DNA of 64,000 bases from CAZIFG01 sp964539135 (GTDB taxonomy: Bacteria; Margulisbacteria; Marinamargulisbacteria; GCA-2716485; CAZIFG01). The stretch is taken from positions 131,053 through 195,052 of the forward strand of contig CAZIFG010000001.1 in NCBI GenBank assembly GCA_964539135.1. The letters are read 5' to 3'. Position numbers and translations under genes: made by a program. The notes beneath the pieces were generated by a model. That model did no database searches. It was not told the DNA's origin and saw only the letters and a list, made by a program, of their open reading frames with translations. Shown piece by piece: positions 55,101 to 61,489 of the stretch (its first letter is position 1; every line of letters starts with the position of its first letter).

Positions 55101-58100
55101 CATGTGGATTCGAATAAACCTGGAGAGGTTCCGTTTCGTATCGATGCCGCGGATTCAGATTATGCTTTGGTTGTTTCTTCCAATGGTAATATAGGGCTTG
55201 GACTTTCAGCGCCTACAGCTCGTTTGGATGTTTTTTCACCTGCTACAAATTCAGCGCCTTTACTACATTTGGTTAAGGCTTCAGGTGGCACAACTCAAGA
55301 TGTTTTATTTGTCAGTTCTAATGGATTTGTAGGGATTGGTACTCAATCGCCCCTTACGCCTTTAGATGTACATGGGACAGTGTCTGCCAATACCGTTTTA
55401 GTGTCTTCTCTTGATTTGGTGACTTTGAATGTGGGGCAGTCTGCCTTTGTTGTTTCTTCTAATGGCTTTATTGGTATGGGAACGTCTAATCCTCAAGCGC
55501 AACTTCATGTTTATACGGATGTTCTTGGTACCCCATCAACGCCTTTTGTTCAAAATCGATACGGCCTTTCTTTGGATAGACGCCAGTCGCAGCCGAATGA
55601 TATTTTGCCTTTAGATCGAGATATTACAGGGGTTGAGTTGGCTTTTAAATCTTCGAATGACTCTAATCGTTTGAATGGGGGTAGAGTTGCCACAGGTATT
55701 AAAGTGGATCTTTCGGCGGTTTCTGTTTCAGCTACGAGTAAAATCGTGGGATTAGATGTTAATGTCACCGGTAATTTAGGGACCCGCTATGCCGCTCTTT
55801 TTAATGGTGGATTTGTAGGTATTGGGACATCGAATCCCACATCGGCTTTACATGTTATAGGTGATATTCGTGCAACAGGCGCTCAATTTTCTGGCAATCT
55901 TCAAGCTGGTCATGTGACGGCGAGCTCTCTTTTTGTTCAAGGCGGGGTGACGTTTAATGGTACGGTTACAGTTAATGACCTTGTTGCGAATAGCGTGTCT
56001 GTTAATCAGTTGTTTGTTTTAGGGGATGTTACCATTCCCAATGCGGTGTTTGATGTTTTAAGTATCAGTCAAAATGTGACGGCTCAGCGTTTGGGGATTG
56101 GTACCCGAACACCCGAGTATCCTTTACATGTTTCTGGTAATTCTTATTTTTCGGGGCCTGTTGAAATTGTAGGGACCTTGAATGTGGGGGCTATTTCTTC
56201 AAATGAGTCTATTCGTCTGATTGCTCCGGTTGTGGTTCAGGGTGCTGTTTCTATTAATAATGCCCTTCTTATTGGAAAATCATTGCAATTTACACCTACG
56301 GTATCTGTTGCTGATGATGCCACGGGACAGTTATTTTCGAATCCGAGTGGCAATTTAATTTATAAAATGCCCGGTTCAGGTGGGGTGACGATTAATTTAG
56401 TGTCTTCTTTGGTTGGCGAACGGCATAAAATCCCTGTTTATAATAGTTTGGGTAAGTTTTCAGATAGCGCGCCGCTTTATTTTAGTCAGAATGATGCCAC
56501 GCAATCAGGGACTTTTCAGGTGGGGACGGCTAATGGCTTGTCTCAATTTCAATTGGTTTCTATGGTTAGGCAGGATTTGGTGGGTTCTCTCGTATTTTCT
56601 TCTCAAGAGATTAATGTGGGTGTTTCCAATCGAAGTGTTGTTATCGGGACTCCAGGGCCTCGTGAAATTCGAGGGTTAAATGTTAATTTTGAATCGTATC
56701 CGCCTGCAACTTTGGATAATGCGAGTACTTTTGGACGTTTAGCTCAAGGTGAAACTGCGGTAGGGGTTAATGTCGATTTGACAAATTTGGCAGCACGATA
56801 TTCTACCCAAGAGGGGATTAATGGGAATATCGATGGCTTTAAATATGCAGGGATTTTTAGAGGGGGGAATGTAGGGGTTGGGGTTCAAAATCCTTTGGCG
56901 GCCTTGCATGTTGCGCCTACGACAGGTTTGTCAGGACCTGTTTTTAGAGTTGATTCTAAGGATAATGCGGGGGGCAATACAGTTGCGATGGTGGTCAGTT
57001 CTAATGGATTTGTTGGATTTGGGACCTTATCTCCAGAAGCGCGTTTGACGGTTCAGGATAAGGCCGATGGGCTTCCTGCTCTTGTGTTTAACTCTAATAC
57101 AGGAGATACCTTGTTTTCTGTTTCTAACAATGTGGGGATTGGTACCGCTAATCCTACTGCTAAACTTCATGTCGTGGGGACTTTTAATATTGATGCAGCC
57201 GCGCGCCCCAATGCTCTTTTTGTTGCGGCGAGTGGGGATGTGGGGATTGGAACCTCTACACCGAGTACACGTTTGGATGTGCGGGGTTCTGTAATGGCAG
57301 ACAGTATTACGGTTCGAGATTCTAATGTTGTTTTATCTCGTTTAGAATTGAGTGATTATTTCAAATTGGATCGTTCTATTAATCAACCTGGAGGTATTTC
57401 AAGTTCACCTAATATTTTTGGGGCCACACTTTCTCTTAATGTTGGAACGGCGATTCAATCGACGACTCTAATCGGGATGAATATTCAATTTAAATCTTTA
57501 AATGATAATATTGGGGTGCCGTTTAAGGTTAAAGATTCTTCCATTACAGGATTAAAAGTGAATATGGATAATATTAGTACTGTATCTTCTACTAAAAATA
57601 CAGCTGTATTTTTAGGGGGAAATGTGGGGATTGGTACGGAGGTTCCTAAATATCCCTTGCATGTTGTGGGTGCTTTTGGGTCTAATTTAGCGGCCTTTGA
57701 AGGTAATAATAGTACTCAGTTTTTGGTTAAAGATTTTGGGAATGGGCGTGTTGGACTTAATGTGGCTAAAGGATCGGATCCTGTGGCTGAATCTTCTGGG
57801 CTTTATTTGGGATATGATGTTGTGGGTGTTGGGCTTACACCTGCTTTGATGTCTGGTGCTCAGATTGATAGTAGTTTTGTGGTGAATGGTGGCGTTCGTG
57901 TGGGGGTTAAATTGCCTGCTGCTGGAAGTGTTGCCAATCGAGAAGGTTCCAAATTATATTTTTCAGGGGCCCTTTCGCCTGGTGGTACTGCTGATGGGGA
58001 TAATGGAGATGATTTGTATCTGACTCGGTTTAATCCGGCTATTAATCAAAGTACCTTGAGGGTTAATTTCTCCTCTTTAAATAAAAGAGCGATAGGATCG

Positions 58101-59072
58101 GGTACTGAAGTTGTAGATACCAATAGCCCTGATAAATTTGATGTGGGGTATACCAATAGTTCTGGGGCTTATATTCCTGTGCTGTCTGTTCAAAGTACAG
58201 GACGTGTTGCGATTAGTGCTTTGAATCCTTTGGGGCTTAATGCTAGATCTATGCTTCATGTTGAGGGTACCAATGCGGGCTTGTCTAATACGAGAGAGGC
58301 CCATGTTGTTACACTTGAAAATCGACGTACAAGTGCGCCTTCTGCGCCTAATGAGTCTGTTAACATTTTGGCTTTAGTTGTAGATTCTACAAGTTCTCCT
58401 GGACCTGAGAAAAACTTTATTACCTTCCAAGGCAACGCAGGATCTTCTTTTGGTGCGATTGAAGGCAATTCTAATGGGGGCGTTCGATATAAAACGGGAG
58501 GGGGCGATTACGCGGAGTATTTACCTAAATTAAATCCAGCTGAAGTTTTGGTTCCTGCGGATGTTGTGGGTGTGATTAATGGGAAAATTTCTAAAAATAC
58601 AGACGGGGCTCAACAGGTGATGGTTTTAAGTAGTGCGGCTGCTGTTGCGGGTAATTGGTCTGGAAAAGATATGTCAGATATGGGATTGGTTGCCTTTTTT
58701 GGTCAAGTGAAGGTTCGTGTTTTAGGGCCTGTTCGTGCGGGTGATTTTGTTTTAGCTTCCGGCAAACATGACGGTCTTGGTCGAGCGGTTTCACCTGAAA
58801 ATCTTCAACTTAAAGACAGACCTTTAATTGTAGGGCGTGCTTGGGATACGTCAGAGTCTTCAGGTATAAAGCCCATTACGGTTGCGGTTGGTTTGAATTT
58901 TGGATTGCCCTCTGCTCAGTATGAACTTGAGAAAGTAGATGTTGTTAGAAAAGATGTTCAAAAGCTTCAAAAACAACAATCGGATATTCTTGCAAAATAT
59001 GACACTATGTTTGCTGAACAGGATAAGGAAATAGAAGCTTTATTGAAAGAGCTTAATGCAAAAGCAAAATAG
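49101..59072 (+). CDS. giant secreted fibre-like protein 2 (3323 aa) with VGIGT repeats and a phage-fibre-like C-terminus
   Basis: Paralogue in plan of the 4174-residue protein. Signal peptide about 1-28 (ending V-S-A); N-terminal beta module to about 140 with Y-S-V-P-Y-A-L-Q-A; about thirty V-G-I-G-T-x-x-P-x-x-x-L-x-V-x-G copies, more regular than in protein 1; YadA-head-like stretch near 612-671; repeated modules ending Y-A-A-x-F-N-G-G-F-V-G-I-G-T; C-terminal D-Y-A-E-Y-L-P module from Asp3136; and a coiled coil about 3275-3323 (Q-K-L-Q-K-Q-Q-S-D-I-L). A GAGGAG Shine-Dalgarno precedes the ATG. No transmembrane anchor or sorting domain is seen. Probably another trimeric fibre; alternatively a structural sheath or adhesin. 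Function is not established. Confidence 0.8.
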   Translation: MKWFKWMRFLSVVLLLAVAVFFHTPVSATPKTFTFEATLVDPLTGLLSGEYPVHLYLLDGDLVRTQFSVNNRVRFVNGSCSIVLVDTLNGFSGLSDPKFRVVVDLEGRSLTGTFPVYSVPYALQASMADEVRSFPADKITGTFNQTVRVSGNLQVNNFFIVTSRNVGIGTLTPSADYALHVVGTVNASSYFINGNNLLSETWEPRRASSSGPTVNLFRLVGNVGIGTANPTHLLDVVGTVNASAYSILDIPLLDAIEARTSWTKIRGTNKIYLSPLSGFSGVKVGIGTSNPTERLSVEGGIRIGKSTQLGQPLPGTIEYALFGDRYDFFVYPQSGLRTKLLGVRLDPTVAPPNPGEVAFWSGAETLSRQTTFVVTSNRVGIGTATPDAALHIRSPLGVDPLKIMSSSGTSLVSLGANGRLGIGTDTPSYSVQVNGPVDAKRYLVNGRDLTQFQSSDSFWMKGSAEELFYLTGNVGIGTSTPRNLLELSASTGDAAITFDLGGNPLFTMGIQPELPESFTMSRGPNLTQPVLSFNGRNIGVGTSTPIANLHVSGNLGLLVTGPGIDGSGIISELPISGPGARLMFIPQYGGAFRAGQVAGNRWDQSRIGAYSVGMGYDPQASATGSVALGGYQNTASGLYSVALGGFKNEASGAYSVAMGFLAKAAHSGSFVWADYIGTTLPFSSTAANQFLVRANGGFGLNTNQTEGSAFTVAGNVSNYKLLTLGALNNNASDTFFVNSVGQVGVGIDPTSPSDLTAGLSVMNGKLGVGTPTPSALLTVKGSNSDHFLMHLSAPSVSTRSIFVVNASGNVGIGLENPAEKLHVAGTIEADQFLIVNPDNPDDVVIVQPSNGSPWADPSLNNNNTYRTMGRIGIGTPSPNSLLELSNRNDRKDPPVIAFDLDGTDYYALGLVTTNANEPLFVVNSTGNLNASVFPLVIGTENVGLGLGKQIPAARLQVSGNTILMGKVWVGTSNSTSSRNLIVDGGVELNNLFIAGQPYARPVSPWREFDTGARVHVYYTSGNVGIGVSAPSTALEVAGEVSTNYLSVSNFLRVNGDLQTNRLEFLDVVNRVSTASLFVRDDKLYYRNTLGVESEISTAIGISRTTNSGPLAFWSGLSTLDKAPAYWDVTANSLTLTSNFKLNSYSERYSPDNQLLMRVSSNYQVGGNHALSMHAELSHDNILELLPNYTLNKIVVDLRKSWGNPAQDTALRGLDISMTQGSAFKFRSGAQAVGLRVDLSRVSVDSASSAKKYAAIFKGGNVGIGVERPSVALEVAGVISTNYINLEQRLEFSELYVARDIQGFSVFSNGSNTRVGIGTFTPSAELDVRGLVSVNRTEVSGALSSGTLSIGDKAFVVDQAGNIGIGDDPTDGRFSINRRVTASTSLPLVSERINISLDGATSNSQFIFPHNLTGMDVAMNADGSNFLGSGAIATGVSINLSQLEADGLAQITGLYVDVTGNTGTRYAGVFNGGFVGIGTSNPRVALDVNGDIRMDRLQLDGDLAANNVTFNRLIINQSASVNAMTVSNLFVDHFTVNNLEIGQRFSAEIATYSTLIADRATVDVLLTAESVSVNGLLQVVTASFTTAVSVGGIPVPASGLAVSGGMTVDTLVVSDQLTLDSATLNINNGGLFLGQNSYLGVGTANPKSLFHIHNNQTGATNFAVSDSWAVARISNSSRFPGSGAGILFLPHSDVASSSIGAGIVGVHNGVLGGTDLVFVTDPSDALPAEGMRLTEGGRLGLGTTAPEARFHVEGDAVIKGDFIVDGTLTVKTLDGIGGVTINPNGVLAIQGPMTVTDSLVVNKVVGFKDIPFTSISSVPGYGQLYADSLSKDLIYVNSSGTSTNITKPFSGRSGAVPYFDATGSLKDDVALSYDATQKRFKVGTENLQSSFVVSSNFSAGVVNSNYVSQYTLRVPNRSAAATPASFTALHIDFGSLPGSNPLDNTFGRLGNGDTAIGLNVDVGDIVVSRNIGGTIVQGAAYAAVFTGGYVGVGTTAPQAGLHVDSNKPGEVPFRIDAADSDYALVVSSNGNIGLGLSAPTARLDVFSPATNSAPLLHLVKASGGTTQDVLFVSSNGFVGIGTQSPLTPLDVHGTVSANTVLVSSLDLVTLNVGQSAFVVSSNGFIGMGTSNPQAQLHVYTDVLGTPSTPFVQNRYGLSLDRRQSQPNDILPLDRDITGVELAFKSSNDSNRLNGGRVATGIKVDLSAVSVSATSKIVGLDVNVTGNLGTRYAALFNGGFVGIGTSNPTSALHVIGDIRATGAQFSGNLQAGHVTASSLFVQGGVTFNGTVTVNDLVANSVSVNQLFVLGDVTIPNAVFDVLSISQNVTAQRLGIGTRTPEYPLHVSGNSYFSGPVEIVGTLNVGAISSNESIRLIAPVVVQGAVSINNALLIGKSLQFTPTVSVADDATGQLFSNPSGNLIYKMPGSGGVTINLVSSLVGERHKIPVYNSLGKFSDSAPLYFSQNDATQSGTFQVGTANGLSQFQLVSMVRQDLVGSLVFSSQEINVGVSNRSVVIGTPGPREIRGLNVNFESYPPATLDNASTFGRLAQGETAVGVNVDLTNLAARYSTQEGINGNIDGFKYAGIFRGGNVGVGVQNPLAALHVAPTTGLSGPVFRVDSKDNAGGNTVAMVVSSNGFVGFGTLSPEARLTVQDKADGLPALVFNSNTGDTLFSVSNNVGIGTANPTAKLHVVGTFNIDAAARPNALFVAASGDVGIGTSTPSTRLDVRGSVMADSITVRDSNVVLSRLELSDYFKLDRSINQPGGISSSPNIFGATLSLNVGTAIQSTTLIGMNIQFKSLNDNIGVPFKVKDSSITGLKVNMDNISTVSSTKNTAVFLGGNVGIGTEVPKYPLHVVGAFGSNLAAFEGNNSTQFLVKDFGNGRVGLNVAKGSDPVAESSGLYLGYDVVGVGLTPALMSGAQIDSSFVVNGGVRVGVKLPAAGSVANREGSKLYFSGALSPGGTADGDNGDDLYLTRFNPAINQSTLRVNFSSLNKRAIGSGTEVVDTNSPDKFDVGYTNSSGAYIPVLSVQSTGRVAISALNPLGLNARSMLHVEGTNAGLSNTREAHVVTLENRRTSAPSAPNESVNILALVVDSTSSPGPEKNFITFQGNAGSSFGAIEGNSNGGVRYKTGGGDYAEYLPKLNPAEVLVPADVVGVINGKISKNTDGAQQVMVLSSAAAVAGNWSGKDMSDMGLVAFFGQVKVRVLGPVRAGDFVLASGKHDGLGRAVSPENLQLKDRPLIVGRAWDTSESSGIKPITVAVGLNFGLPSAQYELEKVDVVRKDVQKLQKQQSDILAKYDTMFAEQDKEIEALLKELNAKAK
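50935..51112 (+). other. YadA-head-like segment in giant protein 2
   Basis: Encodes A-T-G-S-V-A-L-G-G, A-S-G-L-Y-S-V-A-L-G-G and A-S-G-A-Y-S-V-A-M-G-F at about 16-residue spacing, a near-consensus trimeric autotransporter head repeat. The counterpart in protein 1 lies at a similar relative place. Confidence 0.7.
53160..53640 (+). repeat. internal duplicated module in giant protein 2, copy 1
   Basis: Encodes I-A-T-G-V-S-I-N-L-S, I-T-G-L-Y-V-D-V-T-G-N, G-T-R-Y-A-G-V-F-N-G-G-F-V-G-I-G-T-S-N-P and then G-D-I-R. The same order returns at 55440-55930, so a block of about 160 residues appears duplicated. Confidence 0.65.
55440..55930 (+). repeat. internal duplicated module in giant protein 2, copy 2
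   Basis: Encodes V-A-T-G-I-K-V-D-L-S, I-V-G-L-D-V-N-V-T-G-N, G-T-R-Y-A-A-L-F-N-G-G-F-V-G-I-G-T-S-N-P and G-D-I-R, matching copy 1 at 53160-53640 at protein level with scattered synonymous DNA differences. Confidence 0.65.
58500..58920 (+). other. C-terminal D-Y-A-E-Y module of giant protein 2
   Basis: Starts at G-G-D-Y-A-E-Y-L-P (Asp3136), with P-A-D-V-V-G-V, N-G-K-I-S-K-N-T, V-A-G-N-W and V-A-F-F-G-Q-V-K-V in the same order as in protein 1, followed by a different coiled coil. Confidence 0.6.
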
Positions 59073-59083
59073 GATTTATTTGA

Positions 59084-59617
59084 ATGACAGTTTCTGACCT
59101 TCTTTTTAAAGAGAAGGTTCACCTTGGCTCTTATTTGTTTTGGTATGTCTTGTTTCGGCTTTTTGAAGGGTGTCGTTGTTATGCTCTATCTCGTGGGATT
59201 ATATGGCAGTTTCTTAAACTAGAACTTTACAGAGTTTTGGGAGCTTGCCAACATTCAGGGTATTGCTGCAACCATATGATGCTGACATACAATGGCAAAG
59301 ATGTTGTTTCGGATGCCTTGTTTTCAAGTTTAAAACATGCGGTGTCCTCTTATGATCGATTTAAACCAAGGTATGATTCAGAGGGACGTATTCTTTATTT
59401 TACCTGTTCGTGTTTAAATTCTGAAAATCAGCGCTGTCTTGATTATGAAAATAGACCTTCTGTTTGTCGGCAATATCCGTTTAGTACTTTTTTTCATTCT
59501 GGGTATATCCGGAAGGGTTGTGGATATAAAGTGGCACGAAAAGAGGGCTTTCCTCGGATTTCTTATCTTCCGTTGAAACGCTTAGTTGATGAGGTGGATC
59601 AGAAAATGGTATTATAG
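59084..59617 (+). CDS. YkgJ-type cysteine-cluster protein
   Basis: A 177-residue protein of the YkgJ/UPF0153 class, thought to bind Zn or an Fe-S cluster. The cysteines fall in the usual order: C-Q-H-S-G-Y-C-C, then C-S-C-L...R-C-L-D-Y-E-N-R-P-S-V-C-R-Q-Y-P and a final K-G-C-G-Y. An N-terminal extension of about 55 residues, with a hydrophobic patch (Y-L-F-W-Y-V-L-F-R-L-F), precedes the first cysteine and is unlike short family members. It starts 11 bases after giant gene 2. Molecular function is unknown. Confidence 0.78.
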   Translation: MTVSDLLFKEKVHLGSYLFWYVLFRLFEGCRCYALSRGIIWQFLKLELYRVLGACQHSGYCCNHMMLTYNGKDVVSDALFSSLKHAVSSYDRFKPRYDSEGRILYFTCSCLNSENQRCLDYENRPSVCRQYPFSTFFHSGYIRKGCGYKVARKEGFPRISYLPLKRLVDEVDQKMVL

Positions 59618-59648
59618 ACCCCTTATTATGTGTTGGAGGAGTTATTAG

Positions 59649-60128
59649 ATGTCAGCTATTCCTTATGAAGATATTGAAAATCCAGATCGATATCAATGTT
59701 TTGTTGTTTTTGAACCGTCTTCAGTTCGGATTAATGTAGCAGATGAGCATTTGGAAGGCGAAGCCGTTTATGATCTTTATAATGACTTTATGACACAGTT
59801 GGTCATGAAAGAACAAACCATTAAAGAAAAAATTCTACACAATCGTTTGTCTAAAGTGGGACATATGTTAGAGCTTTTGCAGGATTATGATGGGGTTATT
59901 TTGACGAAGTTTTTTGATCGCATTTGGAGACGCTATGCGTATGTCAGTCATTTGGGTGAGTCTATGTTCGATTTAAAAACCTTCGTGGAGTATTTTCCGG
60001 AATATAAAGCAGACGTTTCCTCGCTTATTGCGACCCGTTATGATGAATCTGAAGATGAATTTGGTGACGGTGTAGACGATGGGGTTGATGATGACGCTGT
60101 TGATGATGTTTCAGACGAGATTGATTAA
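59649..60128 (+). CDS. hypothetical protein with an Asp-rich tail
   Basis: A 159-residue cytoplasmic protein with no recognised family. The body (1-125) is mixed helical with M-T-Q-L-V-M-K-E-Q-T-I-K-E-K and aromatic-rich F-F-D-R-I-W-R-R-Y-A-Y. The last 30 residues are almost all Asp, Glu, Val and Gly (D-D-G-V-D-D-D-A-V-D-D), suggesting a disordered acidic tail. A strong TTGGAGGAG Shine-Dalgarno supports translation. It ends two bases before ychF, so both are on one message. Confidence 0.65.
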   Translation: MSAIPYEDIENPDRYQCFVVFEPSSVRINVADEHLEGEAVYDLYNDFMTQLVMKEQTIKEKILHNRLSKVGHMLELLQDYDGVILTKFFDRIWRRYAYVSHLGESMFDLKTFVEYFPEYKADVSSLIATRYDESEDEFGDGVDDGVDDDAVDDVSDEID

Positions 60129-60130
60129 TC

Positions 60131-61222
60131 ATGTTATCTATTGGAATTGTGGGCTTGCCCAATGTTGGAAAATCGACTCTTTTTAATGCCATTACTGCTT
60201 TACATGTGGAAGCTGAGAATTATCCTTTTTGTACGATAGAGCCCCATTCCGGGATTGTTGAAGTTCCGGATCCGCGTTTAAACGTGTTATCGTCTATTTC
60301 GGGATCTGAAAAATTAATTTACGCTACGATTGAGTTTACAGATATTGCCGGTTTGGTGAAAGGGGCGTCTAAAGGGGAGGGATTGGGTAATCAATTTTTA
60401 GCCAATATTCGTTCCACGTCTGCGATTGCCCATGTTGTACGTTGTTTTGAAGATGATACCATTATTCATGTTGAAGGTAAGGTGGATCCCTTATCTGATA
60501 TTGAAGTGATTAATACAGAGTTGATGCTTGCGGATCTTGAAATGCTTGAAAAGGCCATTCCCAATCAACAAAAAAAAGCACGGATGAATAATCCCGATGA
60601 GACATTAGGCTTAAATGTTTTAGAACGGATGAAAACACATTTGGAATCCTCTTTACCCCTTCGTACTTTGGACTATACGCCTGAAGAGGAGCGGTTTTTA
60701 AAAGGCTATCATTTTTTAACTCGAAAACCAGTGCTTTATGTGGCCAATGTATCTGAAAACGATTTAAAAGGGGAACATCCTTTTGTCAAACAGGTTCAAG
60801 CGTATGCGGCGTCTTTTAAAGACGAGGTGGTTGTTTTATCCGCTCAATTGGAACGGGAAATTTCAGAGCTGGATAAAGCAGATCAACAGGATTTTTTAGA
60901 AGGGGTTGGGTTAACTGAATCCGGGCTTTCGGTGTTATCTCAAGGCTGTTTTAGGCTTTTAGGGTTACAGACTTATTTAACAACCGGTCAAAAAGAGACA
61001 CGTGCTTGGACTATTCCAGTAGGAGCAACTGCGCCTCAAGCGGCAGGTGTCATTCACACGGATTTTGAAAAAGGATTTATTCGTGCGAATGTGGTTAAAT
61101 ATACAGATTTTGTCGCGTGTAATGGACTTAAGTTGGCCAGAGAGAAGGGGATGCTTCGCCAAGAAGGCAAAGACTATATTGTGCAAGACGGCGATGTTAT
61201 CGAATTCTTGTTTAACGTTTAA
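60131..61222 (+). CDS. ychF: redox-regulated ATPase YchF (Obg-like)
   Basis: OLA1/YchF P-loop ATPase linked to ribosomes and oxidative stress. Motifs: P-loop G-L-P-N-V-G-K-S (8-15), D-I-A-G-L-V-K-G-A-S-K-G-E-G-L-G-N, and N-V-S-E in place of the GTPase N-K-x-D, the change that makes YchF prefer ATP. A coiled-coil middle (about 140-200) and the C-terminal TGS domain, ending with D-G-D-V-I-E-F-L-F-N-V, are complete. 363 residues, normal. It is the last plus-strand gene here, and its stop codon lies inside a perfect 18-base palindrome. Confidence 0.97.
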   Translation: MLSIGIVGLPNVGKSTLFNAITALHVEAENYPFCTIEPHSGIVEVPDPRLNVLSSISGSEKLIYATIEFTDIAGLVKGASKGEGLGNQFLANIRSTSAIAHVVRCFEDDTIIHVEGKVDPLSDIEVINTELMLADLEMLEKAIPNQQKKARMNNPDETLGLNVLERMKTHLESSLPLRTLDYTPEEERFLKGYHFLTRKPVLYVANVSENDLKGEHPFVKQVQAYAASFKDEVVVLSAQLEREISELDKADQQDFLEGVGLTESGLSVLSQGCFRLLGLQTYLTTGQKETRAWTIPVGATAPQAAGVIHTDFEKGFIRANVVKYTDFVACNGLKLAREKGMLRQEGKDYIVQDGDVIEFLFNV

Positions 61223-61229
61223 ACGTTAA
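61212..61229. repeat. 18-base perfect palindrome over the ychF stop codon
   Basis: TTAACGTTTAAACGTTAA reads the same on both strands and spans the last two sense codons and stop of ychF (61220-61222). It may be a protein-binding site or chance; no T-run follows that would make it a terminator. Confidence 0.5.
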
Positions 61230-61242
61230 GGCGTCCTTTCAA

Positions 61243-61333
61243 TTTTTTAAATAAAAGTGTTGAATATCCGGGCCGAAGATAACTTGAATCTTTTAATTTT
61301 TTTTAAATAAAAGCGTTGAATATCCGGGCCGAA
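61243..61333 (+). repeat. direct repeat pair of 35 bases
   Basis: Copies at 61243-61277 and 61299-61333 differ at a single base (GTGTTG against GCGTTG). Each runs from a T-tract through AAATAAAAG to the core GAATATCCGGGCCGAA. They are 56 bases apart start to start and form the left part of a larger structured element. Confidence 0.75.
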
Positions 61334-61369
61334 AAAAGAGCCGCTCAAGCATTCACCAGAATCGGAGCT

Positions 61370-61390
61370 CCTGATTTTTTCAAAATCAGG
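61370..61390. terminator. perfect 9-base hairpin inside the repeat element
   Basis: CCTGATTTT and AAAATCAGG flank a TTC loop. It is the strongest simple hairpin between the convergent ychF and M16 genes, but no T-tract follows the stem on either strand. Confidence 0.4.
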
Positions 61391-61405
61391 GATCTTCTCT
61401 TCTTC

Positions 61406-61432
61406 AAAAATAGAGCCGCGGTCTCGATTTTT
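61406..61432. terminator. second hairpin with A/T flanks
   Basis: AAAAAT (61406-61411) pairs with ATTTTT (61427-61432), and GAG with CTC just inside, around a GC-rich loop. The A and T tracts on either side suit an intrinsic terminator read in both directions. Confidence 0.45.
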
Positions 61433-61489
61433 GCTCATGCGTTCGCTGGCTCTGACCTTTTTTCGCTCCGGATATTAAACGCTTTTTAT

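Noticed and set aside
35001..59072. Short recurring DNA motifs across the giant genes that could suggest a CRISPR array or satellite
   Set aside because: They are in-frame protein repeats (V-G-I-G-T-x-x-P) with varied codons and irregular spacing; there are no constant repeats with unique spacers and no cas genes.
33340..61222. A prophage or tailocin carrying the fibre genes
   Set aside because: No capsid, tail tube, baseplate, terminase, lysis or phage regulator genes; both fibres have signal peptides and lie among housekeeping genes.
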